In this document: one piece after another, positions 33,762-44,700 of the stretch | How positions within the stretch are numbered: the stretch's first letter is position 1 | How the letters are laid out: each line of letters opens with the position of its first letter | NCBI RefSeq assembly: GCF_029867415.1 | Contig: NC_081183.1 | Coordinates: forward strand, 67,220,336 to 67,284,335 | Direction: 5' to 3' | Source: Vicia villosa | Lineage: Eukaryota > Streptophyta > Magnoliopsida > Fabales > Fabaceae | DNA: 64,000 bases | Notes under the pieces: generated by a model | What the model was told of the DNA's origin: nothing | The model's database searches: none | What the model saw: only the letters and a program-made list of their open reading frames with translations | Made by a program: the position numbers and the translations under genes

Positions 33762-33774
33762 CTCCCCCAAACTT
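33762..33774 (-). other. Polypurine tract of the Athila derivative
   Basis: The minus strand reads AAGTTTGGGGGAG, the tract commonly found before the 3' LTR of Athila-type elements. It lies 9 bp before the inferred LTR start. Confidence 0.7.
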
Positions 33775-35059
33775 AAACCGTTGCTCGACCTAAAGCGACA
33801 ATTACAAGAGAAAATGAACATCACAGCATACCGGTACTCATACATGAGATTTCTGTTCCTTTTGATCTAGAGTTTGTTAGTCTGACACTCACATGACTCG
33901 AAGATTTTCTGCAAGAACATTTAAACCCTGAGCTCCCCTTTCGGATACCTCTCTAACTATGCTTTATACTTAAGTCTTTTTCCGATTTTCCTCCTCTTTC
34001 ATTTGGACAATCAAATTAAGGCAATGCGAATTTTATGATGATCATCACATCCATGAGACTAATCAAGGTTTCTTGATTTTTTCAGGCACCAAATAAGTAA
34101 CGATTAACGATGAAATTTTCAAAACTTTTCAGTTTGTGTATTGTCCTTATTTGGATGGCGTTGGGGATCAACCTCCTTTGGGCTGAATAACCGGGTGAGG
34201 GTTACCCAACTTAGCGGGCCGACTGCCTTTTCATCATTTGGTGTCAACATTATTTATTTCACAACTACTCATACATGCATTTGAATCTAGATTATGTCAT
34301 AGTGTCAAAATAAATTACTCAAGGAGTACTTCTCAGGATTCAAGCACTATGGTACAAATCTACACGTTAGACTCGTATCTCTTTTTATGAAACCAAGGGT
34401 GTTCAAACAAACCCCCTTTCTGCCAAATTATTCCGAACTTCCTGCACTCAACCAACCACCCCTTCATCTCTATATACTATTCCCGATTTCTTTATAGATC
34501 AGAAACTCTTATGAAAAATAAAAATTTTGGTCAAATTTGGGAAGAACTCAATGTATGGTTTTTACACATCATAACAACAACATAAAAAGAAAAATGCAAG
34601 AGTAAATCCTCCCTCAAACTTGAACTAAATATTGTCCGCAATGTTTAAGAACAAACCTAAGAGAGGTGACTCATAGAGTGTACTGCACCTCCAGATGCCG
34701 CTTTCTAGCTTTCACCCGAAATGCCCCCTTTTATTTCCTAAAAAACAAAACAAACACACAAGGAAACTACGTTATTAAAAGCATTGGTTGCCTCCCACGA
34801 AGCGCTTTGTTTAACGTCACATGGCTCGACGGTCCACCAACCTTTATTATGGAGAGTACTTCCTCTTCCAAACCTTGTTGCTTGTCACTTTCGTAACCAA
34901 TAACTCATGAAGATGAAAAGCATGGACCATTTTTTCTTCGAGTCACTTCTCACTCTCATCGTTTTACCTTGAGTTTCCTCTTTCTTTTTTTTCTTGACTT
35001 CTTCAGCCAACTTAGGAACTTTGGTAGATGCATGAGCTACGGCATCCTGAGAGACTCTG
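33775..35059 (-). other. Athila derivative internal sequence without a clear coding frame
   Basis: About 1.3 kb between protease and polypurine tract. I see no RT, RNase H or integrase motif. A short conserved-looking segment near 34780-34830 (minus GTTAAACAAAGCGCTTCGTG) resembles the end of the Athila coding region. The rest is unrecognised. Confidence 0.5.
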
Positions 35060-35395
35060 CTAGAAATTGTATTTTGGGAGAGGTCCTGAACTTTTGCTTT
35101 CTCCCTCACTTTTAATCATACCAACTGAAGATTTATTATCCCCACCTACACCTTTCTTTTTGACCTCCAACACTTTTAGTGTTACCTCCTCATCAAAATA
35201 TTTTACTGTTAGTGTCCCTTTCTCGAGATCCAAATTGCAGCAAATAGTAAGCAGAAATGGTTGCCCAAGAAGGATAGAAGTCTCTTCATCTTCAAGAATG
35301 TCCATGAAGTGGAAATAAACTGGAAAGACAAACTTATCAATCTCTACCAAGACATCTTCAACTATCCCATATGATTTCTTAATAGTGTGATTCAA
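35060..35395 (-). pseudogene. Athila-type protease remnant
   Basis: The translation gives KKSYGIVEDVLVEIDKFVFP, then DEETSILLGQPFLLT and LDLEKGTLTVKYFDEEVT. This is the C-terminal two thirds of an Athila-type retroviral protease (the closing ILGRPFLAT-like loop is changed to LLGQPFLLT). The catalytic Asp part that should precede it is gone, because the LTR piece at 35396 is fused directly to its start. It therefore marks a deletion joint. The segment ends in a charged, Lys/Ser-rich tail. Confidence 0.8.
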
Positions 35396-36048
35396 AAATG
35401 CCCCTACAGCTTAACTCATGGAAAAATATGAAAAAAAATCATAAAATCAGCGTCACATGTCGACACGAGCACCCGTGTCAGACTTCTGTCATCTTAAAAG
35501 TTGATTTTTTTCTCCCAGGCCTCCTGACACGGGTGCCCATTTTAAGTAACACGACCCGTGTCAGCCCTTAACATCAGAATTTGGCTTTGACTTCTACATC
35601 AAAGTTGTTGCCCTTTTTGTTAGCAAAATTTTTCCATCGGAACCGCGTCATTCCGAGTTTTGAAGCTCTAGTTATGATCAAAATACTACGCGCCTGTCAC
35701 GATGAGAAACATGCTGAAAATTTCTAGATCTCACACTTGCTAACACGGGCCGTATCAGACCCCTGACTTTCATCTCTATTGCATTTTCTTGGCCACGCTT
35801 TATCATAACACGGCCAATTTTAGGTGACATAGGTGGTCGTGTCAGGCCTCATGTAGCATGATTTTTCACTTCCTTCGAAACTCCCCTTTTTGTACTTTTT
35901 CGCATTGATTTGTCTCGATTTATTTCTTTGAGATTGCAAACAGTACAATACACAACCAAAGCTTAAAATTTAGAAGAATGAAGTAAAATTCTTGACAATA
36001 TAAAGCGAAGACGACTAAAATCAATGGTAAATAAACGTATAAAAACCA
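35396..36048 (-). repeat. Athila-like 5' LTR, truncated
   Basis: This is a direct repeat of 33088-33752 (shared cagcttaactcatggaaaaa, cccaggcctcctgacacggg, gtcgtgtcaggcct). On the element strand it starts at the same TGG point as the other copy, but it stops early where it is joined to the protease remnant. The missing LTR part is roughly 870 bp. Confidence 0.8.
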
Positions 36049-36446
36049 TTGATCAATGTTCCCTTAGATCCTTAACCAAAGCCTTTTGCATGATAACTTT
36101 AGGCTAGAATCATTCCCTTATAAAACCCTAATAATTAGGTAGGAATTAATATAACATTAGGCATAGTTCTCTCCCTTTAAAAAATCCTATAAACATTTAG
36201 GTAGAAATCAATAACATGATAATATTAGGATAAAATTCTCCTTTGCCCTTTTTAAATAAAAGACTAAACAATTTCTTTTCTTTTTCAACTTTAAAACACT
36301 TAAGACTCCATTCAGCGAGCAGCTATCCTAACGCTAGAATGCGAACGTAACATCGTCCACTAAAAAACAAAAACAAACAGAAAATATTAAGCCAAACTAC
36401 GGTGCTCTGATTCCTCATAAGGGGATACTTATGTTATAACATGAAA
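36049..36446 (+). repeat. Fragment of an Ogre/Tat-type LTR
   Basis: The phrase ccaaactacggtgctctgat followed by tcc and ggggatac is the same landmark as gccgaactacggtcgctctg in the Ogre-1 LTR (minus strand around 13130-13170). The fragment is cut on the right by the copia LTR at 36447. Confidence 0.55.
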
Positions 36447-37508
36447 TGTTCTGATCATATTTTCTAGTTTTGATGATAACATTAGAAATGAATTTTCTAT
36501 AAGACAATGTGGTAATCTAATAAGTTACTTTTCCATTTCACGAAAAGTGTAAAAGAGTATGCATTATCTTATCCTTCAGATGCTCTGACCCAGATGTTCT
36601 GGATGGCTACATCAGAACATGGTCTTGAAGACATCAGAACATGGTATTTAAGTTGTCAGATCATGACTTTTAGAAGCAAGCTCCAAACTCTAAAGGTATC
36701 ACGCTCTAAGGATCTTCCATAGTCTAATACACTGAAGTTCTAACTTGCACCAAACGCTGGAAACTCTGATGAACAAAGCAAATCACAAAGTCTGATTCCA
36801 GAAGAAAAGCAAATGATGAAAAGCTAGAAAGGCTAGTTTGTGTGTCTGACAAAAGGAACGTTAGAAGCATGGCTACAAAAGGAAAAGTCAGAAAAAGCAG
36901 TTGAAACAAGGCTCGAGGTAGTTGACAAAAGCATGTACCATTAAATGCAGCATTGTACTGTACACGTAAAGCATTAAATGCAGAACTGTTCAACGGTTAC
37001 ATTTTCACGCCTATAAAAGGAACTTGTCAGCCCAAGAAGAATGTTAGAGCTTACGTTACAATTTACTACACACTCTGCATTTTCCTCACGCAAAAGCTCT
37101 TGAACAAAGCAAGCAATTTTCATCTTCAAGCTCACATACTTTTGTATATTTAGTGAGTTCTAGATCATAAACTTAAGAGAAAAGTCATTTAGTGATTACA
37201 GCTTTTTAGGAGCATCATTAATCTCTGTATTTGATTATTTCTCTGTAATCCAAAATTCCTTGAGTGATCAAGTTGTGATCTGTAGACACAAGAAGACTTA
37301 GAGGTTGATATAAGTGGAGAACCATTGTAATCAGTTTTTGATTAGTGTATTAAATCCTCAATGGAGGTAAATCACCTGTGAGGGTGGACTGGAGGTAGTT
37401 TGAGTTCAAAAAAACCAAGATAAAAATAACTGTGTTCATTATTTTTATTTCCCAAAAAGAAACAACCCTTACTCAATCCGCCCTTTCTAAGTGGTTTTCA
37501 ATCCTTCA
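36447..37508 (+). repeat. SIRE/Maximus-like Ty1/copia LTR, plus strand
   Basis: It starts TGTTCTGATCATATTTTCTA and ends AATCCTTCA (1062 bp), followed at once by a primer-site-like attggcataagag. It is similar over its length to the two minus-strand LTRs at 37522-38592 and 42416-43475. A TATA motif lies at 37012-37018 (ctataaaagg). Only 13 bp of internal sequence follow before the next LTR, so the body of this copy is gone or displaced. Confidence 0.85.
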
Positions 37509-37521
37509 ATTGGCATAAGAG
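37509..37521 (+). other. Copia primer binding site (degenerate Met type)
   Basis: The sequence attggcataagag resembles attggcatcagagc at 46103 and the standard tRNA-Met primer site. One base is missing relative to it. Confidence 0.6.
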
Positions 37522-38592
37522 TGAAGGAGTGAAAAACACTTAGAAAGGGGGGATTGAATAAGGGTTTGATCAAAAAATGGTAGATAAAAAATAATCACAC
37601 AGATATTTTTATCTTGGTTCGTTGTTAACTAAACTACTCCAGTCCACCCCTTACAAGGTGATTTACCTCAACTGAGGATTTAATCCACTAATCAATCTTG
37701 ATTACAATGGTTCTCCACTTAGACAACTTCTAAGTCTTCTAGAGTATACAGATCACAGCTTAATCACTCTAGGAACTTCCTTTTACAATCAATGTAAAAT
37801 AAATATTACAATAGTTTGATTTGCTTCTCAATAAGCTATCATCACCAAGTGATATTTCTCTTAAATTCTAGTTCTTAACACTCACTAAGATATTACAAAT
37901 TTGTGAGGTTGAAGATGAAGTTCTTCTTTGCTTTAGTGTGATTTTAGTTTGACAGTGTTTTGTTACTTTTCACGAGAGTTGGTTAGCTGCTTCAGAATCA
38001 GAACTTCTATATATAGGCGTTGAGGAAAACTGACCGTTGGGAGCATTGAATGCTTTGCGTGAATAGTACAACGCTGCATTTAATGTTTCACTCTTTTATC
38101 AACTACCTCGAGCCATGCTTCAGCTGCTTTTACTGACTTTGCCTTTTGTAGCTTCTAACGTTCCTTTTGTCAGTCATAGATTTGACGTTATAGCCTTTTC
38201 ATCTTGTACTTGCTTCAGGACTCAAATTATGTAGAATAACGTTTGAATATCAGAGTCTTCAGCTTCGATGCAGATGCAACTTCAGTCTTCAGACTTTGAA
38301 GTGCTTTGAGCGTGATACCATCAGAGCTTCAGAGCTTTGCTTCTGACTGCCATCTTCTGATGCTTTCCAGATCATGTTCTGATTTCTTCAAGACCATCTT
38401 CTGATGTCTGATAGAGCATGTTCTGATGAAGTCATCTAGAACTTCTAGGTCAGTGCTTCTGAGCGCTGATTTTGTGCATACTCTTTTATACTTCTCCTGA
38501 AAAGGAAAACGGGAATAATTAGAGTACCACATTGTCTTATACAAAATTCATATATAATGTTATCATCAAAACTAAGAATATTGATCAGAACA
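37522..38592 (-). repeat. Copy A 3' LTR
   Basis: The minus strand starts TGTTCTGATCAATATTC at 38592 and ends CTCCTTCA at 37522 (1071 bp). A TATA motif lies at 38008-38016 (minus CTATATATAG). It is inverted relative to the LTR at 36447. The polypurine tract expected at 38593 is absent, while the related copy B has it; about 280 bp seem to be deleted there. Confidence 0.87.
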
Positions 38593-39127
38593 TTTCCATT
38601 GGATAGCTTCAGAACTTTGAATTTTTCTTTAGGATCAACTTGGCTTTATCAGAGCATCAAGAAGGCTTACTTAAATCAGAGCTTGAGACTTCTTGTATCA
38701 GAGCTTTAGCTTATTGTAACAAAGCATTGCCTGCTTCTGATCTTGAAGCTTCTTGTATCATAGCACTAAGCTTGCTTTAACTCTTTAAGAGCTTTTCTTC
38801 AGATGCGTTTCTCCCCTTTTTCGTTTCTCCCCATATTGAGCTTGTTCAGAGTATCACATTCCTGCAAAACTATCAGAGACAGAAAACTTGCAATAATTGT
38901 TAGGAATGTTGAGACTTAAGCCCAACAACTGATATTATAAATCAATTCAATTAGCACGCTTCTCCCCCTTTTTGTCATAACATCAAAAAGCATAAAAGAT
39001 TCAGATGAAAGACACACAGAGTGAATAAAGAAGATATATCATTGATTATTCAGATGGAGAGAGTACAAGCAGATGCAAATCAAAACAGATGCAAGAAACA
39101 AGAAACTACTAAGACACAAGACACAGA
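38593..39127 (-). other. Copy A 3' UTR
   Basis: The segments 38860-39127 and 43930-44205 are clearly similar (catcaaaaagcataaaagat and neighbours), which marks both as the same SIRE 3' UTR. No coding frame is recognised. Confidence 0.75.
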
Positions 39128-41700
39128 CTACGTCTGGTTATGCTTAGAGGCTAAAGCTTCCAGAAGGTTCTTAATCTTAGAGGTGTCTTCAGCTTGCTTC
39201 TTGGAAGATTCTTCAGATCTTAGCATCCAAGTTCTGAATTTAGCATTGGTGTCATCTTGCTTTTCCAGACGACTAACCACTGAAGCTTGATTCTGTTGGA
39301 GTTCCTTCAGAGTCTCCATCAGAATAGATGTAGAAGGACCAACAGAAGAAGCAACAGGGTTATATTCCAGAATCGGAGGATTCGCAGCAGCTTCAACCAT
39401 TTTAACATCTTCAACATGATTTTCCTGAACAGGAATTTCTTCAGCAGGATGTTCTTCAACAGGTTGTTCTTCAGCCAGATCTTCTTCAGCAGGATACGCA
39501 ATGACTGGATACACCAAGTCAGGATACTCTTCCAAAGGATTCTCTCTGAACCAGTTGAATAGAAACTGAAAGTCTCCTGTCAGAATTGTATATGGATAAG
39601 GAGTCCATATAACCAGAGCCAAAGGATTATCCACTTCCATTTCATCAACGAAAGGCTTCTCTTCCAGAGGCTTCTAGTCAGTGATCAGATGATAATACCT
39701 ACCACTTCCAAAATCCAGAGTTAGTCCAGCAGGACTAGGAGCATCAGCAAGACAATCCTTCTGGAGATCCAGAAACTCAGCTTGCACTTCATCAGAGAAA
39801 TCTTTCCAAAGCTTTCCAGCAGCTACATGATCCAGCTTGGATTCATGAGCAACCTTCAGAACTTCTAACCCTGTTCTGACCTTATATTTTAACAATTCAA
39901 AACGAATATCAACAAAAGGTTTTGGAGGGTTGGTTCTGAGAGGGGTGATTGAAGATTTTGGATTGAGAATGGAGATAGGTTTATTTGGGTTGAAAAAGGC
40001 ATAAGGTTCAGGTTCTCTATCAAGCACAAAAGATATGTTTGAAGCGGATGGTTGAAGGGAGGATTCAGCTTCATTGTCAGAGTCTAAGACTACGACAATG
40101 GGTTCAGAGGAAGTGTTCTGGGGTTTAAAGGATTGCATGAGGCGAATGAATGATTCAGAAAAAGACGATTTTGGAGAGGGGAGGTTGAAAAACACTGGAG
40201 TGTCAACAACAGGTTGGGGGTCAGAAGGTTGAAGAGTGGATTGAGGTTGAGATCCTTCTGGAAATATGGTGTTTAAAGGTGTTGGTTCAAGAATTGTTTC
40301 AGAATCAAGAATAGGCTATTTGCCTTTAGACTTGGGGGTTTGAGGAGGATTTTCTGGGGCTTTTCTGGTGGAGCTTCTGTTGATATATGTTTAGAAATTA
40401 AAATAGGAACAGAAACAGGCTCAGAAATAGAAATACCTGAAGACTTTTGCTTCTTCTTCTGAGGTTTGGAAGGTCCATCGCCAATAGTCTTCCTCTTCTT
40501 TTCCTTTATCTTCTCTTCCTTCTTCTCTTCTTCCTTTTCTTGATTTTCTTCTTGAACTTCTGTCTGCTCTTTCTTCTCTTTCATTTCCTTCTTTTCTTCT
40601 TGCTAGTCTTGCTTTCTTTTCTTCTTCTTTTTCTCTTCCTCTTTTTCTGGTACTTGATCAGCTGTAGTGAGAGCCTTTTGGTTGCTTATCCACACAGGAT
40701 CATACGCAGAGCCTTCCTTTTTACACAGTTCTAGATAGCGGACAACAATGTCAGGATGCTCATTCTTGAAAAACAGTTCAAAATCAGCCAGAGCAGGAGC
40801 TCTTCTGGTCAAAATCTCATTGTCTACTCTAGGAGTAACATCAATGGTCTCAATTAGATTCATCTTCTTGAGAGTGTGAGCATTCATAGTGCTTCCACTC
40901 GTTGCATACAGATCCTTGATAACTCCAGCTTTCTCCAGATCACCAACTAATCCAGTTTCAACTAGAAGACATGTAATAATCCTTCCAAAGGGAATGATAT
41001 TCCTTTTGAACTTGGGATTCTTCAATCTGGTTTTCTCTCTAGAGTCCCTCACATGGTTCCACATGTGGTTAAAAATAATGAAGGGAAGATCCACCTTCTC
41101 TTTGATACCAATACAATACAGAATGTACTGTTGGTCCTTGTTGACATAGTTAGGAGAAACAATTGCCTTTCTATGATAGATGCAACCCATAAGGATCTTA
41201 GCCTAGATTCTGTAAGGATCCTTCAATTCCTTGATATCGGTAGACCCTTTTCCAGACTTGAAGATTTCTGCTTACACAACATTCTAATCTGTTCTCCCTA
41301 TTATTGCTCCAGAAGCACCTTCAATGTTTACCAGACCAAACAATATTCTGATAAGATTTTCAGTAATGGAGATTTCTTCACCATGAACAAAGGACAGTAT
41401 AGCTTTGGGCATTATCGAAGCATGAACCCAAAATTCTTTGACCAAATCTGGGTAGACTGGTCCACACAAACGATAGAAGAATGCTTCCCAGCCTTGAAAT
41501 AACATGTTGTTCTTTAAATGAATGTTGTGTTCTTCCAGATTATCAAAATCAACCATCATTTCAGCAAGAACTTCTAATTCTTCCAAAGGAATCAGACAAG
41601 TCTTTTGTGGAGTACGAACAATTTGTTGTTGCTGTTGATCTTGATCTTGTTGTTGTTCTTGAGAAGACGAAACATTTTTGGGATTTGATGAAGAAGCCAT
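39128..41700 (-). pseudogene. SIRE envelope-like ORF, with multiple stops
   Basis: One frame can be followed from MASSSNPKNVSSSQEQQQ (41700) through stops at 41284-41286, 41272-41274, about 41200 and 40603-40605, to about 40273. After a frameshift it resumes around 40195, passes a stop at 39674-39676, and ends at 39128. Recognisable parts are LCGPVYPDLVKEFWVHA, the region GRIITCLLVETGLV, a Lys/Glu-rich stretch (40500-40620), an acidic Pro/Glu repeat (EEHPAEEIPVQEN) and a C-terminal coiled coil. In SIRE elements this ORF is called envelope-like; its role is unproven. I see no clear signal peptide or membrane segment. It is non-functional here. Confidence 0.75.
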
Positions 41701-42205
41701 TGAAGAACACTTGAGATTTCTGGGTTTCTTAGATTTAGGGTTTTTGAAAAGAGAGAAGAGGAGACAGAAATGCATAAAACGAATGATGATGAGGGAGTGA
41801 AAAAAGATAAAATGAATATGAGATGTGTTTATATAGGCACGGATTTGAAAAAGAATGCAATGAGATTCTGAATGCAAGCAGTTACAGAATGCAATGAATC
41901 AATCACATTTAATGATGAGATACGTTAGGAGAGATAGTGTGAGATTTGAAAAGATTTACACAGTTACCTAGGGAGGCGTCTCATCAACTGCACGCATGCT
42001 TGTCCCTTCAGAATAAACACGTGGTCATCATCTGGAATAGCTGGTGACAACTGTTTTGCTAGGACAAAAATTCTGTATCATACATGGACACGTGAAACGT
42101 TAGAAATAACTGTTTCAGAATATCCATATGATCTTATAAAATCCAGAACATCTGATAAGAAAAATAAAGCATAAACTAATCCATATATCAGATCTTCTCA
42201 TAACC
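41701..42205 (-). other. Spacer between RNase H and envelope-like ORF
   Basis: About 500 bp with no supported coding frame. The open frame extends upstream of the Met at 41700 but without recognised sequence. Confidence 0.55.
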
Positions 42206-42415
42206 TCATTCTGTGCATAAATCCATACTGATGTTCTTCAGAATGAACTTAAACCTATCTTCAGCAAGGGGTTTTGTAAAGATATCAGCCCATTGATGGT
42301 CTGTATCAACAAAGTTTAAAGAAAGAACACCCTTCTGAACATAGTCCCTAATAAAGTGATGTTTAATCTCTATATGTTTAGCCTTAGAATGTAAAATAGG
42401 GTTCTTAGATAAACA
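42206..42415 (-). pseudogene. Ty1/copia RNase H C-terminal remnant
   Basis: The translation reads SKNPILHSKAKHIEIKHHF, then DYVQKGVLSLNFVDTDHQWA and DIFTKPLAEDRFKF, the unmistakable end of copia RNase H, with a stop at 42206. The upstream RT/RNase H body is missing. Its first codons touch the LTR end (CCTTCA) of copy B at 42416 with no primer site between, so copy B's 3' end lies inside this gene. The remnant carries the last catalytic Asp region (ADIFTKPL). Confidence 0.9.
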
Positions 42416-43475
42416 TGAAGGATAGAAAAACACTTAGAAAGGGGGGGAATTGAATAAGTGTATCTCAAAAACTTGGAAGATAAAAACAATCAACACAATG
42501 ATTTTTATCCTGGTTCGTTGTTAACCAAACTACTCCAGTCCACCCCTTTAGAGTGATTTACCTCAACTGAGGATTTAATCCATTAATCCAACTGATTACA
42601 ATGGTTATCCACTTAGAAACACTCTAAGTCTTATAGAGTCTACTGATCACAACTTGATCACTCTAGGAATCCTTTTACAATCTATGTAAAATAAAGTTTA
42701 CAAGAGTTTAGAATGCTTCTAATAAAGTTGTAATCACAACTGTGATATTTCTCTTAAGTTCTAAGCTTAACACTCACTAAAATATTACAAGAGTTTGTGA
42801 GGTTGAAGATGAAGTTCGTAAGGTTTTGAATTTGACATTGTTTCTGTATATTTTGCGCAAGTGTTGTATTCAGCTTCTGATGAGAACTTCTATATGTAGG
42901 CGCTGAGAGGAAATGACCGTTGGGAGCATTTAATGCTTTGCGTGAATAGTTCAACGCTGCATTTAATGTTTCACACTTTTGTCAACTACCTCGAGCCATG
43001 CTTTTGCTGCTTTTACTGACTTTGCCGTTTGTAGCTTCTAACGTTCCTTTTGTTAGTAAGAGATTTGACTCTTCAGTCTTTCATCTTGTACTTTCTTCTG
43101 GACTCAGATTTGTAGATAACAACGTTTGAATATCAGAGCCATCAGCTTTGGTGTAGAGCATCTTCTGTCTTCTGACTTTGAAGTGCTTTGAGCGTGATAC
43201 CATCAGAGTTTCAGAGCTTGTACTTCTGACTTCTAACTTCTGATGCTTTCCAGTTCATGTTCTGATTCTGCATGACCATCTTCTGATGTCTTGCAAGAGC
43301 ATGTTCTGATGAAGCCATCCAGAACCTTTTGAGTCAGTTGCTTTTGAGCGCTGATATGTGCATACTCTTTATATATTTCCTGAAATGGAAAATGCAAAGG
43401 ATTAGAGTACCACATTATCTTATACAAAATTCATACATAATGTTATCATCAAAACAAAGAATATTGATCAGAGCA
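42416..43475 (-). repeat. Copy B 3' LTR
   Basis: The minus strand starts TGCTCTGATCAATATTC at 43475 and ends ATCCTTCA at 42416 (1060 bp). It is very similar to the copy A LTR. The adjacent polypurine tract shows it is a 3' LTR. Confidence 0.88.
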
Positions 43476-43489
43476 TTTCTTGTTCTAAC

Positions 43490-43504
43490 AATCTCCCCCT
43501 TTTT
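43490..43504 (-). other. Copy B polypurine tract
   Basis: The minus strand reads AAAAAGGGGGAGATT, followed 14 bp later by the LTR start. This tract is typical of SIRE-like elements. A second aatctccccc occurrence at about 43630 may be a duplicate tract. Confidence 0.75.
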
Positions 43505-44205
43505 GATGATGACAAAAACATATATAATTGATATGAATTTGTATCCAGAATATCAGATGAACAAAGACAATTACACAGATAAAGCATAAGCATATAATTA
43601 GAGTGTGTGAATATGTCTCCCTTGAGATTAACAATCTCCCCCTGAAATTAATACTAAAAGAGTTTATAAATAAAAGACTTCCCTGAGTATTTTCCCATTT
43701 CAGTTGAGACTTTCACGTTGAATAGAACTTCAGAATATTCAGAGCTTCTCTACAGAGCTTCCTTTGGACAACTGCAGAAACTTTGAATTTCTCTTTGTAA
43801 TCAATTGTATCAGAGCATTCCTTGCTTCTGATCTCGAAGCTTCAGAGCACTAAGCTTGCTTCATTTTTTTTGGAATTGCTTTTCCCCATGTATTTGCTTC
43901 TCATGTTAAGCTTTGTCCAGAATATCTCATTCCTGCAAAACTATCAGAGACAGAAAAACTTGCAAATAATGTTAGGAATGTTGAGACTAAATTCAAGCAA
44001 CTGATATTATAAATCAATTTCAATTATCACATTTCTCCCCCTTTTTTGTCATAACATCAAAAAGCATAAAAGATTCAGATGAAAGACACAAAGAGTGAAA
44101 AAATAAAAATATATTTCATTGATAATTAATTAGAAGAAATCAATACAGAAGCAGATGCAAGCAAGAAACATGCAAAAACAAAGAAAACAAACTAAGACAC
44201 AAGAC
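43505..44205 (-). other. Copy B 3' UTR
   Basis: It is similar to 38600-39127 in copy A but also retains about 280 bp next to the tract that copy A lacks. No coding frame is recognised. Confidence 0.7.
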
Positions 44206-44700
44206 AGTCAAAGAACACAAAATGTGACTCATCCTTGTGTTTTAAGAACTTTACCCAGGTCCATCTGCTATAGTCGTCTATGATGACTAATCCATATTTC
44301 TTCCCTCTGATTGATGCTGTTTTGACTGGGCCAAAAAGATCAATGTGCATAAATTCTAGCGACCTAGAGGAAGTGACAACATTTTTAGACTTGAATGTAG
44401 GTTTTGAAAACTTGCCTTTCTGACATGCTTCGCAAAGAGCATGTGATTTATATTTCAGATTAGGGAGTCCTCTGACCAGATTGAGTTTGTTAATCTGAGA
44501 GATCTTTCTCAAACTAGCATGACCCAATCTTCTGTGCCAAACCCACTGCTCTTCACTAACAGACAGAAGGCAAGTAACATTTTGATTCTTAAGATCTGAA
44601 AGATCAATCTTATAAATGTTGTTCTTTCTCTTGCCTGTAAATAGGATTGATCCATCCTTCTGACTATGGCTTTACAAGACATTTGATTAAAGATTATGTC
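44192..44700 (-). pseudogene. Copia pre-integrase and integrase N-terminus, truncated
   Basis: The zinc-binding module reads WVWHRRLGHASLRKI with CEACQKGKFSKPTF (HHCC). The start of the integrase core follows: LEFMHIDLFGPVKTASI (first catalytic Asp) and LVIIDDYSRWTWVKFLKHKD. After SHFVF the frame enters the 3' UTR and stops at 44192, so the second Asp and the Glu are gone. The joint lies in or next to the string aagacacaagaca, also found in the 3' UTR of copy A (39111-39123), which marks a deletion breakpoint there. Confidence 0.88.

Larger units (their letters stand above)
32214..36048 (-). mobile_element. Athila-lineage Ty3/gypsy deletion derivative
   Basis: The element reads on the minus strand: a truncated 5' LTR (36048-35396), a protease remnant directly fused to it, about 1.3 kb of other internal sequence, a polypurine tract, and a 3' LTR (33752-32214). 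The two LTR copies share about 650 bp of clear similarity. Gag, RT, RNase H and integrase are missing. Flanking 5-mers (ttgta on the left, ttgat on the right) are not identical, so the outer limits or integrity are uncertain. Confidence 0.7.
37522..42415 (-). mobile_element. SIRE/Maximus-like copia copy A: 3' LTR, 3' UTR, envelope-like ORF, RNase H tail
   Basis: Reading leftwards: the last part of RNase H (42415-42206), an envelope-like ORF (about 41700-39128), the 3' UTR and the 3' LTR (38592-37522). The upstream part (gag, protease, integrase, RT) is absent because another copy's 3' LTR directly abuts the RNase H codons at 42416. A long extra ORF between RNase H and the 3' LTR is typical of SIRE-lineage elements. 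Confidence 0.85.

Noticed and set aside
33440..36048. Simple segmental duplication of 33.1-33.75 and 35.4-36.05 kb
   Set aside because: The copy at 33.1-33.75 kb lies next to a polypurine tract, and an Athila protease remnant lies between them, so an LTR pair explains the duplication better.
40447..40734. Plus-strand Leu/Phe-rich frame resembling a membrane protein
   Set aside because: It is the antisense of the Lys/Glu-rich part of the envelope-like ORF.
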